Assembly: GCA_036365455.1 (NCBI GenBank)
Contig: JAWQUS010000019.1
Location: forward strand, 10,578,001-10,642,000
Length of the DNA: 64,000 nt
Direction of reading: 5' to 3'
Source of the DNA: Macrosoma leucophasiata
Taxonomy: Eukaryota > Arthropoda > Insecta > Lepidoptera > Hedylidae
The notes beneath the pieces were generated by a model. That model was not told the origin of the DNA, made no database searches, and worked only from the letters and a program-made list of their open reading frames with translations. Below are positions 21,301 through 32,363 of this stretch, one piece after another (positions within the stretch are counted from its first letter, which is position 1; each line of letters starts with the position of its first letter). A program made the translations under genes and the position numbers.

Positions 21301-22184
21301 AGGAGATGTTGCAAAAATGTATGGACCTCCGGCCATGTATTGTACACAATATCATTAAACAGCCAAAATCAATGTAAAAACGTTTTTTACTGCATATTTT
21401 CACTTATTTAGCTTTGTTTGCAGTTACAAAACATTTAGTTTTTTTTTTTTTTTTTTTTTTTATTGGCAACCGCCAGGAGGCATAACTGCCAGCATCACGT
21501 TTGAATGATTGGAAATATATGGTACATAAATCAATTAATTAAATCCGCGTAGACATCATTAAATCTGAAAACACATAATAGGTAAGGTTAGTAGATTATT
21601 AAACGATACACATTGTTAGAAACACTCAAAGCGTTGTATGGACATTTATACAATTTAATATTTACAATTTTATTTTATTTTTACTTACAAAATTTACAAT
21701 TTCTGAGAGGATATCATAGAATTGCAACACAAAACCAACATGGCGAATATGGCGGGCGATGTCATTTTGACATAATTTCATTATTTAATTGATTTTTGAT
21801 TAGATAGTATGTACTTGGAGAAAAGTAGTAATGTTTTCTAAATACTATCGAAATCGATTTCATGTGTTAATACTAAGAACTTAATATTAATCGATTTCCA
21901 ATGTAGAGAAATTCATCGGAACTTCTTTAAATTGATCGCATTAGTTAGATAAAGATAGCATTAGTTTTGTTTTATCTAAATAGGTACTATCCCAAGCGTC
22001 GGCTGTATCGCCACCATGTTGAACATAGTTAAAAATGATAAAATCGTTTGAATTAAATATGGTCGTAACTGTAAAATATATACTTGAATAAATTAATTGT
22101 ATGTTTTTCGGATTCTTCTTTAAATTACCCATTTTTTGAGGTAGTGTACAAACCAGAGCCGAGCTCGCAACATCTCCTTTGACG
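21301..22184. mobile_element. MITE with GGAGATGTTGC inverted ends, copy 2, nested
   Basis: Begins GGAGATGTTGCAAAAATGTA and ends GAGCTCGCAACATCTCC. It is the inverted homologue of 5371-5854, lengthened by a poly(T)-headed insertion. The flanks GCAAAA and TTTGACG rejoin to match the empty-site sequence GCAAAATTTGACGCATCA at about 20999, so no target duplication is visible. Confidence 0.75.
21437..21715 (-). mobile_element. Poly(A)-ended retroposon inserted in the MITE
   Basis: Missing from the sister MITE copy at 5371-5854. On the minus strand it ends GGTTGCCAATAAAAAAA with a long A-run, so it looks like a LINE or mRNA-type 3' end. The exact right edge is uncertain. Confidence 0.6.
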
Positions 22185-22312
22185 CATCGCTGTAAGACTT
22201 CGGTAGCTTAGTGGTAAAGTGGCTGGACTGGTTATCCTGAGATCGCAGGTTCGATTCCTGCCGAAGTCAAATTTTTCTTTCCGTTTTTTCTTTAATTTCT
22301 AAAGTTATACAT
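22185..22312 (+). mobile_element. tRNA-like core of T2b, best preserved
   Basis: Core 22194-22270: ACTTCGG/CCGAAGT acceptor-like stem, TAGCTTAGTGGTAAAG D-arm, GCAGG-TTCGATT-CCTGC T-arm. The anticodon stem has mismatches. It is embedded in a repeat and followed by TTTTTCTTTCCGTTTTTTC, so it is a retroposed tRNA relative, not a functional gene. Confidence 0.7.
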
Positions 22313-23275
22313 GTCTGCAGGCCGGGGGGCAATTAATACGTGTGAGTGTTTGTAGATGTTATCTCCTCCCCATCAATGTGCTATCAAGACTCGGACGCTG
22401 CTTTATCGGTTGCTAACAAACTGTTGGCGAGGTAGGTAACGTGGTAGTACTATAGAAACTATAGAAAATACGCTTAGTATATATACGCTTAATATAGTGC
22501 TTTTGGGCGTGAAACTTGTTACTGCGCCATCTGTTATCGAAGGACCGTACCTTGTCGTCTGATATTGAACCTTGTTACGTGAGCAATTGCAAACAATATC
22601 ACCTAACGGGAATACCTACACTACTGAACATTACCATTCAATGGCATAGCTATTGGAGGAGGGAGGGGCGCACCGGGTGCCACCCGTTTGGGTGTGACAC
22701 CCTCTCCAGCGATCATCTATGTTTAGATAACCAAAATTGGTCAGTGGTCTGGACGTGTAAATGCAAAAAGATGGAAAGTAATTCCTCTTATTTTTTGCTC
22801 ATCCGCCCCATGTACCATCCATTTTGTACGTAATATTTCAAAAGCTTTTTTACCTTTTGAAACTTTTTATTATTTTTCTGTCCAAATCTCTCCATTTCAT
22901 CTTTTAAAAATTGTGTCAATAATATAACCTCAAATTTAAATGCATAGGTTACGTGATTACGTAACAATATGATGTTGAAAGCCATCAGCCAGCAATCTGG
23001 ATCTTATCCACAATTTGTGCTGAACCCATTTAGTTGTTTATATTCGCGAAACGTAGAGAAAATCTTTGTATTTTATAACGAATTCGTGCCACATTTTCTG
23101 CTTTCTTTTTAAGGGTTCCGTAGCTTACGTAGAACCAGCTGCTTTAGCGTAATTGAGCAACAAACAAAGAAACATCCATACTTTCAAATTAATTATAATA
23201 GTAAGAATTTAAACCACAGAACAATGCTATTTATTGATTCAATTTTGGCACGGCTTGTAACATGAATAGCTTACG
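22313..23275. other. No gene; scraps of repeats
   Basis: A Rep-A scrap lies at about 22585-22635 (CACCTAACGGGAATACC, CTGAACATTACCATTCAATG), and a GGGTTCCGTAGCTTACGTAG fragment of the 54252-type element at about 23111-23145. The 105-codon open frame at 22516 overlaps the Rep-A scrap and is not considered coding. Confidence 0.45.
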
Positions 23276-23561
23276 TTTTTTTAAAATGTAATGAAGGTGA
23301 TACGCAAGCATGCAGCTCACATTGATGTTAAGTGACAACTGCTGCCTATAGACATCTACATAAAATCCAGAGGTCAAAATGCAGATGCGTTGCCACCCCT
23401 GAGACCTAAGGTGTCATATCCCTGTGATAATTATTACGGGGCCATATATTACCATCTAACCGCAACACGATAGTGCCGAACACTACCATTTAGAGGCAGA
23501 TATGTTGGGTAATGCGGTGGTGCCTACGCCCTCGAGCTCCTACATTAGCTCTACCACCAGT
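23276..23561 (-). mobile_element. Rep-A retroposon, diverged
   Basis: Complete order from the T-rich end to CTCTACCACCAGT on the minus strand. It has more substitutions than most copies. Confidence 0.8.
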
Positions 23562-24081
23562 ATCCCATATTCTTTTATTTAGTCTTATCTTGCCGTCTGT
23601 AAAAGACAGTACAGAACATTCTGTTGATAACTATTTTTATGATTTAGTATTTTTGGACGATTATTTATTTTATTTTTGTTTACTTTGACATATTAATCAA
23701 CGTATCATTTGTTATTCGCTTTAATTTTTAATGTTATAATTTGACCTATCACAAGCAAATTCTATTATTTCTAAGTGATTAAATAAATTTTTGAGTTTGA
23801 GTAATACGTATAGACACAATCATGTTTAATCTATTCAATAAAGAATATTAAACCGATACGTATTGTCAGACCTTAAACAATGAATAATTTTTCAAAGAAA
23901 ACCTAAACCAACGACTGCTTTATAAATTGTAAAAATATACAATGACAATTCTCTTTGCAATACTGAATAGTGTTGAGAGTTGAGACTGGGCTCTTGGGTG
24001 TTTGTTTTTTTATAATTGACAGAGCTGAGTGGAATCAGTGAAAAAATACTAGAGCTCCTTTATTGTGTAATGAATATATTG
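23562..24081. other. No recognisable gene
   Basis: AT-rich. ATTTGACCTATCACAAGCAAATTC and AATAAATTTTTGAGTTTGAGT around 23750-23805 resemble a LINE 3' end. Nothing firm. Confidence 0.35.
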
Positions 24082-24335
24082 ATGACTAGCTGTGCCCGCG
24101 ACTTCGCCCGCGTGACAATTTATGATTGTTCAGTATCTACCCCAAAGAAGTCATTTGCGCACCTGGTATGAAAGTAGCTTAATTTACTCCTTATTACATC
24201 AGCTATATGCCAGTGGAAGTCCCGTCAAAATCGGTCCAGCCGTTCCCAAGATTAGCCCGCCAAACAGACAGACAGACAAAAATTGTAAAAAAAAGTGTTT
24301 TAGTATATGTTCTGTATATACATACATATGCATTT
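24082..24335 (+). repeat. RTE-like 3'-end repeat
   Basis: CTAGCTGTGCCCGCGACTTC at the start, GTCAAAATCGGTCCAGCCGTT in the middle and (CAGA)n near the end. This is the familiar arthropod repeat often seen at RTE LINE 3' ends. Relatives lie at 49905-50103 and 62722-62912. Confidence 0.7.
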
Positions 24336-24512
24336 AGTAAAAAGCGGTTATTTTTATATTACAAACACACACTCTAGTATTATTTATTTGTATAGATTGT
24401 ATAGATATTATTCTGTCATAGAATTACCAGGAATAGGTTATTTAAATATAGTAAATAACGTAACTTAACGCCTGTTTTCACAAAAAAATAGATAGACGTG
24501 AATGCATTTTAT

Positions 24513-25905
24513 GAGAATCAGAATCAGAATCAGAAACTCATTTATTCACACGTCAAAAACAAACAAAATAAATTAAAGTGAACAACAATTGATATACATG
24601 TCAAACAAGATAAAAAATATATGTAAAGTCAAGAATATCACTAAGATAAAACTAAATGTAATAAACTAATGTAAAAAGTATATCAGTAGAATGTCTCATT
24701 ACCTCTTTACAAACTGATAACAAAGAGTAAAAAGAAAAGAAAAAGAGTCATTCTTAGTCATTCACCGGCAAAGTTCTAAAAAGTATGATCTGAGAAAAAC
24801 TTGCCGGAAAAAACTCAGTCGGCTCTTTTAAAAATATCTCTTAGGCATATTTTTACAATTTTCCATAATTTAAACAAATTTAAAATTAACAATATAATAT
24901 CAACATTACATATTACTAACATATTACACTTTAATTATTACATTTAACACCCTTGTGGAGATAGATCAGCATTTAGCCAAACATTTCTATCCTTGAGATA
25001 GTCCTCGAGTTTACATAGAGTTCGTTTAATTAATGCTTTGAATTTACTATCGGTGAGTTCAGCAATCCCGGATGGGATCTTGTTATAAAATTCTACACTA
25101 TATTTTAGGAAAGATGTATTAGTTTTCGTCAGTCGAAAACTTGGTAGAGACAGCTTGTTCTTATTCCTGGTATTATAACTATGCCTATCGGAGATTTAAT
25201 CAAACAGATGTAAATTTTTCCTCGCGAAAAGTATATTTTCATGGATGTAATGGCAAGGGACTGTCATTATATTTATTTCTTTAAATAGTTCTTTCAAAGA
25301 ATCACGACTACGTAAGTTATACATCGCTCTAATGGCTCTCTTCTGTAATACGAAAATTGATTGTACGTCAGCCGCTCGACCCCACAATAAAATACCATAG
25401 GACATGACACTGTGAAAATAGCTAAAATAAACAAGTCTTGCAGTGTCTATATCAGTTAATTGCCTAATTTTTCTAACAGCATAAGCTGTGGCACTCAGAC
25501 GTTTCGCTAACTGCCTAATATGTGGTCCCCATTGTAACTTCGAGTCAAGCGTTATTCCCAAGAAGGTAGCGTCATCAACAAATTGAATGTCATTGTTTAT
25601 AAAAATGTCTCCTTCTTTATTTTTTACATTAGGGAGGGTAAAACGGATACATTTGGTTTTTTTACTATTCAGTGCAAGATTATTGACAGTAAACCATTTA
25701 TGTACTTCTCCTATGACTTTATTTACAGTATCGTAATCTGGATTTCGTCTGTTCACTTTAAAAACTATTGAAGTATCGACTGCAAATAAAATTGTTTTGG
25801 GCATACTGTTAGGCATCAAATGAAGTAAATCATTGACGTAGACTAAAAACAGAAATGGTCCTAATATTGAGCCCTGTGGGACACCCATTCCTGTCTTTGC
25901 ACCTT
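24513..25905 (-). mobile_element. 5'-truncated Jockey/CR1-type LINE
   Basis: Contains the reverse transcriptase remnant and a 3' UTR that ends in a TTCTGATTCTGATTCTGATT microsatellite, a common 3' terminus of this LINE group in moths. Same family as 47785-49350. Confidence 0.8.
24944..25888 (-). pseudogene. LINE reverse transcriptase, C-terminal part, broken
   Basis: Frame 25196-25888 starts inside RT at MGVPQGSILGPFLFLVYVND and runs through NNLALNSKKTKCIRF and FLGITLDSKLQWGPHI to LVYFSYFHSVMSYGILLWG. The active-site motif expected as FADD reads FAVD, losing one catalytic aspartate. A frameshift near 25196 separates the C-terminal tail (YNTRNKNKLSLPS ... ending PQGC at 24944). There is no N-terminal endonuclease or RNA-binding ORF1, so it is a dead 5'-truncated copy. 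Confidence 0.85.
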
Positions 25906-26045
25906 GAGTGTTTACATGTCATATTATATAAATAAGCACGCAGTTTACATGGATGTTATTTTTTGTATAATATTAGTATATTCAATATTAATGAGAAATA
26001 ATAATTCAGACAGACGTTGCTACAAACACTGATAAATGGCTATTA

Positions 26046-26453
26046 CACGACACGGTATTCAGGGTCCGGCAGTAAGGGTGGGCGTGACCTCGCGCCGGGT
26101 TGCCGCTTATTACACTATCCGGTCGACAGGGCCCTAACTCAGTCACAGTACAATATAATATACAAAATGTTTGTGTGAGTGTGCCGTTTTGAACGTTTTG
26201 TACGTAGTTTTCATACTGTTCATATTTGTACTGTGTGTAGTTAGGACGTTAGGCTGGCCGGGCCGCTCCGGTCGGTGAGTGTGCCGTTTTTACCGTTATG
26301 TACGTAGTTTTCATACTGTTCATATTTGTACTGTGTGTAGTTAGGGCGTTAGGCTGACCGAGCCGCTCCGGTCGCCCTAATGAGAGCCCTAACTCCCTTA
26401 ATGTTATTACTCTACCCTGACCCTTGCTATCGTACCCTGAATACCGTGCCGTG
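26046..26453. mobile_element. MITE with CACGACACGGTATTCAGGGT ends, TTA duplication
   Basis: The left end and the complement of the right end (CACGGCACGGTATTCAGGGT) match at 19 of 20. TTA flanks both sides (26043-26045 and 26454-26456). There is no transposase. The 3-bp TTA site is usual for PIF/Harbinger, but the CAC start would also suit a CACTA-like element; superfamily left open. Confidence 0.8.
26177..26376 (+). repeat. Two 100-bp tandem units inside the MITE
   Basis: GAGTGTGCCGTTTT starts at 26177 and again at 26277. The units share TACGTAGTTTTCATACTG, TTCATATTTGTACTGTGTGT and GGGCCGCTCCGGTC or close variants. Confidence 0.85.
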
Positions 26454-26619
26454 TTATAAGTCCATAGTGTATCTGATGGGTTAAGGCAAATCACAACTAC
26501 CAAATTGACTTAATCAATTTATTTGTACTAATAATGTAAAATGCAGAGTTGATTGTTAACAAGAAACCGAAAGTATTTTAATGGCGGGCTAGCAGTGTTG
26601 CCAGGCGTAGAAATCAAAA

Positions 26620-27060
26620 GTTACATTCTTTAACAATATTGAATAGGCTAGTGATGCTGCAAACACTCGTAGTACATTTTACGTTGTGTAACGTTTTCAC
26701 TCTACTCACACGTAGATTAACAAATTGCATAGGATTGCTACAAGCGCTTGAAGGCAATCGAATAACAAAGCCTGGAGTTCTACAAAATCATTTTCTATCA
26801 AATACTGATGTTGTTTTTTTATCTGTAATTTTTAAGGGATATTGAGTCGTTGTGCAACTGTGCCATCCCCTGATAGCTAAATATTAAAGTGTTACATACA
26901 CTTGTAGTCTAACAAAGAGTGTAGTGTTGCTGCAGACACTCGTAGTCTATCGAATAACGAAGTGTTGCTACAAAAACTCGTAGTTTATTTAATAGTGTGG
27001 TGTTGCTACAAAGATTCGTAATCTATCATACAGCGCGGTGCTTCAAACACTTGTAGTTCA
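26620..27060 (+). repeat. Degenerate minisatellite, ~45-bp unit
   Basis: Units of the form GTGTTGCTACAAACACTCGTAGTCTAT(C/T)GAATA recur, clearest between 26920 and 27060. The same unit recurs at 29445-29650. Confidence 0.65.
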
Positions 27061-27064
27061 ACAC

Positions 27065-27163
27065 TGGTCATTGTGTGGGTGTCTATAGGCTGCAGTCATC
27101 ACTTAACATCAATGTGAACTGCATGCAAGTTTGCCACTTTTATTACATAAAAAAAAAAAAAAA
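27065..27163 (+). mobile_element. Rep-A, 3' third only
   Basis: Starts at GGTCATTGTGTGGGTGTC and ends in a long A-run (27148-27163). This is 5' truncation as expected for a reverse-transcribed element. The LINE fragment begins immediately after the A-run. Confidence 0.75.
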
Positions 27164-27180
27164 CACACCTTGAAAATAGG

Positions 27181-28217
27181 ACACAAACTGTCGAGGTTTT
27201 AAATCTGAACATACGTAATGAACTGGAAGGATTTAAATCCACATTTCAAAACAATAATTTCGGCGTACCTCAGGGCAGTGTTCTAGGACCAGTACTATTT
27301 TTGTTATATATAAATGACCTCGTTGACGTAATATTAAACTCCTGTATCTTATATGCTGATGACATTTCTCTAATTATGACATGTGAAAATAAATTTGACA
27401 TTACTAAATACACTTCTGACATTAACAATTCCATCCAAGCTGTAATCAAATGGATGAATGACAATAATCTGCAGGTTAACGTATCTAAAACGAACTTTAT
27501 GCAATTTTGCACTATCGTAGTACACATAAAGATAAGAATTTATTTTATTTTTAAAGAGATAAGAATTTAAATTAAAAGGACACTAAAATATCTGAGATTA
27601 ATGAAACTAAATTTTTAGGAATCACCTTAGATAAGCATCTAAATTGGAAGGCGCACATTGACAACGTATGCAATAAAATCAACAAATTTGTGTATGTACT
27701 TTACAAGTTACGAAAATGTTCAGACCAGAAGACTATTTTAGCTGCGTACCATGGATATGTATCCTCTTTATTCAATTATGGTCTCATAATATGGGAAAAC
27801 TCGACAAATGCCCAAAGAGTACTTTTAGCTCAAAAAAAATGTATCCGAGCTATTGGTGGTATACCACCATGGGAATCGAGTAAGCCTATTTAAAAAAAAA
27901 TAGGATTTTGACTTTTACCTGCATGTATATACTGGAAGCTGCAAAATTTGTAAGACTAAATCCTCATTTGTTCAAAAAACCTATAGATATGTATCCGCGA
28001 ACTACTAGAAATCCAGACAGAATAGTTTTATCTAAAGTGCCACGTACAACCATGTATTTGAAAAGTGGTTATGTTATGTGTGGCGTAATCTATAACGCGG
28101 TAAACAAAAGACATGAAAGCATTACCTTTTAAAAAAATTGTGAGTAAATTTAAATTATGGCTTATTGATAGATGTTTTTATTCTGTATCAGAATATATTG
28201 ACTTAGTGAAAACTTGA
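27181..28217 (+). pseudogene. LINE reverse transcriptase fragment, multiply broken
   Basis: Begins in RT (FGVPQGSVLGPVLFLLYIND), keeps the active site LYADDISLIM, then VNVSKTNFMQF. A frameshift at about 27510 leads into FLGITLDKHLNWKAHIDNV and further to LFNYGLIIWENSTN. More shifts and stops follow (about 27893 and 28000-28110) before the tail FKLWLIDRCFYSVSEYIDLV. It is Jockey/CR1-like but a different family from the 25-kb and 48-kb LINEs. The 3' UTR reaches a (ATT)n run at about 28402-28412. Confidence 0.8.
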
Positions 28218-28411
28218 CTTTAGTAGAATTTATCGATGACATGTTTTATAATATTGTAATAATAATTGGATCTGATATTCTGACATTTGTGTATGTATTT
28301 AATAATGTGATTAGATAAATTTGACATAAGAATCTTGTAAATGACATTACTATTTAAATTTGTATTTCAATATTGAAATATTATTTTTAAAAATTGTATA
28401 ACATTATTATT

Positions 28412-29000
28412 ATTTTTTTTTTTTTTATGTTAAAAAGTGGCAAACAAGCGTGCAGTTCACATTGATGTTCAGTGATGACTGCAGCCTATAGACACCCACA
28501 CAATGACCAGAGGTCAAAATGTAAATGCGCTGCCACTCCTGAGGCATTAGGGGCCGTTCAAGTATTACGTCAGCACTATAGGGGGTGGGGGGGGTCTTTG
28601 CTCTGCTTATTTTAGATGACATGGGGGGTAGGGGAGTCTAGATGATGATTACGTCATCGGTAGTTATTTACTTATAACATCAGTAAAATCTAATCTCTAT
28701 GCTGACTAAATCTATACATTAATTGAAAAATGTTAACGTAAGCATGGGGGAGGGGGTAAGAGCTTTGCTTACTTTTGCTGACAAGGGGGATGGGGGGGGT
28801 AAAGAATTGTAATAAATCTGCTTACGTAATACTTGAACGGCCCCTTAGGTGTTATGCCTCTGTGCCGGAAATTACAGAACCGTACATTACCACCTGACCG
28901 GAACACCATAGTGCTGAACACTACCATTTAACGGCAAGTATATTAGGTAATGCGGTGGTGCCTACGCCCGCGAGCGCCGTCACTGGAGCTCTACCACCAA
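28412..29000 (-). mobile_element. Rep-A retroposon split by a MITE
   Basis: Tail and middle at 28412-28549 and head at 28845-29000, interrupted in the CCTAAGGTGTTATGCC block. The insertion therefore postdates this copy. Confidence 0.85.
28550..28844. mobile_element. PIF/Harbinger-like MITE nested in Rep-A
   Basis: Ends GGGGCCGTTCAAGTATTACG and its complement, at least 20 bp exact. TTA on each side (28547-28549 and 28845-28847) duplicates host bases, as the intact Rep-A copies show. Length 295 bp, G-run-rich inside, no coding. Confidence 0.9.
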
Positions 29001-29185
29001 TAAGATTTGCACGACGCTTAGCGTTAAAATGTGTAAGGCCATCACAAATTATAACCTCCAACAATTGTTATTTACATTTTATGCAAATAAATAATAATAA
29101 TAATAATCGTCATCCTCCGAATTTGCGATGGGAGGGGTCCCGCAGGGGGGTGTCATAGGCAATATTATTTAAGTTATAGTTTAAG
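29001..29185. other. Simple repeat and repeat remnant
   Basis: (AAT)n at about 29087-29106 followed by CGTCATCCTCCGAATTTGCG and GGGAGGGGTCCC, possibly a LINE 3' end with an AAT-type terminus. Confidence 0.4.
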
Positions 29186-29410
29186 ATAACTTATTTTATT
29201 TAAAGAAAAATTTGACTTCAGGCGAGACTCGAACTCGCGGCCTACTGGGAATCTAGTCCAGCCGCTTTTCCAATTGAGCTACTGAAATCCTGCCCGTTTT
29301 GTCAAATCTTTCCTTCACATTTATTGCATTGCTTTGTGGTAGCAGCAGCGCCATCTATTGCCAACTATGCTAGTTAGGCAAGGTTAAGATAACTTGGAAT
29401 ATTCTTGTGG
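29186..29410 (-). mobile_element. tRNA-like repeat T2, partial
   Basis: TTAAAGAAAAATTTGACTTC, tRNA-like core (complement at about 29212-29290), then GCAGCAGCGCCATCTATTGCC, where it departs from the family at GTTAGGCAAGG. Confidence 0.75.
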
Positions 29411-29444
29411 CAAGCAATAAATGAATTTAATTTGAATTTGAAAA

Positions 29445-29650
29445 ACATTCGTGGTCGTTCAAATAGAGTAGTGCTGCAACAAACATTCGTAGTCTATCAA
29501 ATAGCGTGGTGTTGCTACAAACACTTGCAGTCTATTGAATAGCGTTGTGTTGCTAGAAACACTTGTGGTCTATTTATAGTGTGGTGTCGCTAGACCTTCA
29601 AATAGCGTGGTATTGCAACAAACACTCGTAGTCTATCTTATTGCGTAGCG
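29445..29650 (+). repeat. Minisatellite, ~45-bp unit, second block
   Basis: GTAGTCTATCAAATAGCGTG, GTGTTGCTACAAACACTTGC and related steps repeat about five times. Homologous to 26620-27060. Confidence 0.7.
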
Positions 29651-30893
29651 TTTTATTTCAAACCGATCGTAGGTATCAACCGTTTTCTTGATTCAGAAAT
29701 ATTAGGTGCCAGAATGTCTTAAACACGAAATATGCTTCTATCTATTGTTAAGAAACTTAAATAGCACTAGCAGCACTTCATTCCACGGTGACGACCACAA
29801 TTCAACTGATCCCCTCTTACCATTGACAAGCCCATTTACACCCCCAAATACTCGACTTCGTAAACAACATTTGAGTCATTATCTTCACAATAGCCAACAG
29901 GTGTAATTCAAAATGTAAAACAACCTAATTCCAATTAGGCACCTGTTATGTCATAAACACCACCTGATTTGGTACAAACACCACCTGATTTTGTACAAAA
30001 ATCACCTGATTCGGCACAAACACCACCTGTTTCATCTTAAATGATGCCTAAAACTGTATAACTATTTTAGGCACTAACACTATATATTTTTGGATAGCAG
30101 CGTGTATTCATTTCATTAATTTATACATAACAACATTACAGCTTTATGTTCAATTTGAATTCCTTTCTGACATAACGTTCATTCAACAATGCAATTTGCA
30201 GATACCAACAATGTTTATGATAATTCTAGTGGTTGGCCGAAAAGAATTTGAAATTCTATTTTTAAATATTATAACGAGGGAGCCGATTTGTAATTCGAAT
30301 GTCATTGGAATTTTAAACGGACGTAAAAAAGTTGGAACTGGGTTTTTGTGTTATTGTATTTAATGTGATTTTTTTATTCGATCGGATAAAAGTTGAGAGG
30401 ATTCTTATTTGGAATTAAAAAATAAGGCTATGCTAATGAAATGCTTTTGGATTTGTTGACATGGAATCATTATTGTCATTTCAGCCGAAAGATATCCTCT
30501 GTTGGACCAAAGCAACCCCATGAGAGGGATATGCCATAATCGCCACGCTATAGGTAGGCGGTAGTTTAAAAGTAGGATGCTGCTGCCCATCTTGCGCTAT
30601 TGCACTTACTACCGCCATTGGAATGGTAAGGGGATATGCCATCATTGCCACGCTTGGCATGCGGATAGGCAATCGCAGGAGCTGTCGTTTTATCCCAGGA
30701 CGCTGCTGTCCATCTTACACTATAAGAAGAGAACTCTAGCGGGCGGTGGGGTCGTAACGTCCCGATTATTCCCGACACAGAGCAACACGGACCACCGGCC
30801 GTTGCGGTGGACCGGAGGGAAGTTCAGGGGAGTAGCCATAGCGTTTATTACCGATGCAAAACAGTCTGTCATTTTTGGGGGGAACTACGTGCG

Positions 30894-30895
<2 letters not shown>
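29651..30895. other. No gene; one tiny tandem repeat
   Basis: At 29945-30030 the step CACCTGATT(T/C)(G/T)GTACAAA(C/A)A repeats about four times at a 24-bp period. The overlapping open frames at 30400-30780 on both strands show no recognisable domain. Confidence 0.45.
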
Positions 30896-30931
<36 letters not shown>

Positions 30932-31360
30932 CAACAATCGTCTGTGGAGTAACCGGTGAAGTGTTCCTCTGACGAAAAGGGAGGATCCTCCGACCAGGCG
31001 AGGTGGTGGCGCCTGGTGGGCCGCGGCCCAACGGTTGACGTTGGGAAGTTGTATATATGCCAACTCTTGAGAAATCTTCGTATGTGCGATGTAATTTGAC
31101 TGACACGCCATCTACCGTACTAGACAAGTACTGTGAGGTTTCGTCTGTGTTCCACTAGTTAGCGCCTTAATGTCGTGGACGCTACACGTCTATTACCACG
31201 AAACTCACAACTTGACTTTAACAAAGTACATTAACAATTTCACGCACACATTTAAATATCTGGGCGACAGGCGTAGGACCATTTGGGCTTGTACTTTGAC
31301 AAAGGGGAAAGCCTGCATATGGCTACACCCCTCCCGTGTTGCTCTATGATTCCCGATGAC
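30875..31360 (+). repeat. Dispersed repeat shared with 3160-3440, with (CA)n
   Basis: A (CA)n run at about 30897-30929 is followed by CAATCGTCTGTGG, CGTCTATTACCACGAAACTC, ACAAAGTACATTAACAAT and GGGCTTGTACTTTGACAAAG, in the same order as near 3240-3340. Confidence 0.6.
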
Positions 31361-32350
31361 TCAGCATGACGATATCATCGAATACTTTTGAATATTTTTT
31401 CATCACGGGTAAAGTATCGGGCTTACATATGATTGTATTACCTAATCTATCTACCAGTTAGAGGTATTTTAAAGTGCCCTAAAAATTGTCAGAGGGGGAC
31501 AAAACAACTTAAAGTGCTTTCACCGGCTGTATAGCCAATACCGATTTAGAACCGGAATACCGGTTTTGAAAGCTGTGTAAATGTTTATCCAAAAGTGTTC
31601 CTTGTCAGCATAACCAAATATTTTAATTCTAAATCTGGAGCTCTGATTCACTATCCATTAATGTGAACAATGTTTCTTTGAGATACATTGAAACAATATA
31701 AAGGTATATAGATGTATCCCGGTAAAATTTCACGCGACGCCAGTTAGTTATGAGTCCGTAATAGGATTTCTTATTGTATACTGACTAAGCCTTTTCTATT
31801 CAACAAGTGAGCGCCACAATTATATTAGAAAAGCCCACACAAGCGATCGGGAAAGCCGCTTATGAAGCACGAAATAGTTTGTGTCCGACGTTCGGTGACA
31901 TACGGACTGATTCTGTGTTTTGTGACGTCGCGATTTCAATTATAATCACATTCAAATATATTATAATGTTACGTGCATCAAAAGAAAAAACGTATACTTA
32001 TGTTTAGCCTGTCTGTAAATTCGATTTGAAATCACTAGGTCGATTGATATTTGTTATATTTATGTAAATCAGTAAGCCAAACTAGTGTACCTACAATATC
32101 AATAAAAAAATATTACCCAGTTTTGTGGGAAATACAAGAAATAAACAAATCTTGCAATTAATGATATGACTAAAACTCGACGTGAAGATCTAAAACATTT
32201 ATCTTTTTAAAAAAAATTAATGAGTATGAAATATATTAAGATATTGGGGAAAAAAAATGCATTTCTTCGTTGACGATAAATGTAACTTTATATTTTATCA
32301 AACAAAGAAAACCAGCCGTATACTTAAATAACCGTAGTTGGCACTAAAAC
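31361..32350. other. No recognisable gene
   Basis: AT-rich sequence; the 66-codon frame at 31807 has no known domain. Confidence 0.4.
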
Positions 32351-32363
32351 AAAGCGATAACAA

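Noticed and set aside
22194..22270. Functional tRNA gene
   Set aside because: Acceptor-like and T stems look good but the anticodon stem is mismatched, several degenerate copies exist, and all lie in dispersed repeats.
30577..30972. 131-codon open frame
   Set aside because: It ends in a CA-repeat translated as Thr-His and has overlapping frames on the other strand; no domain seen.
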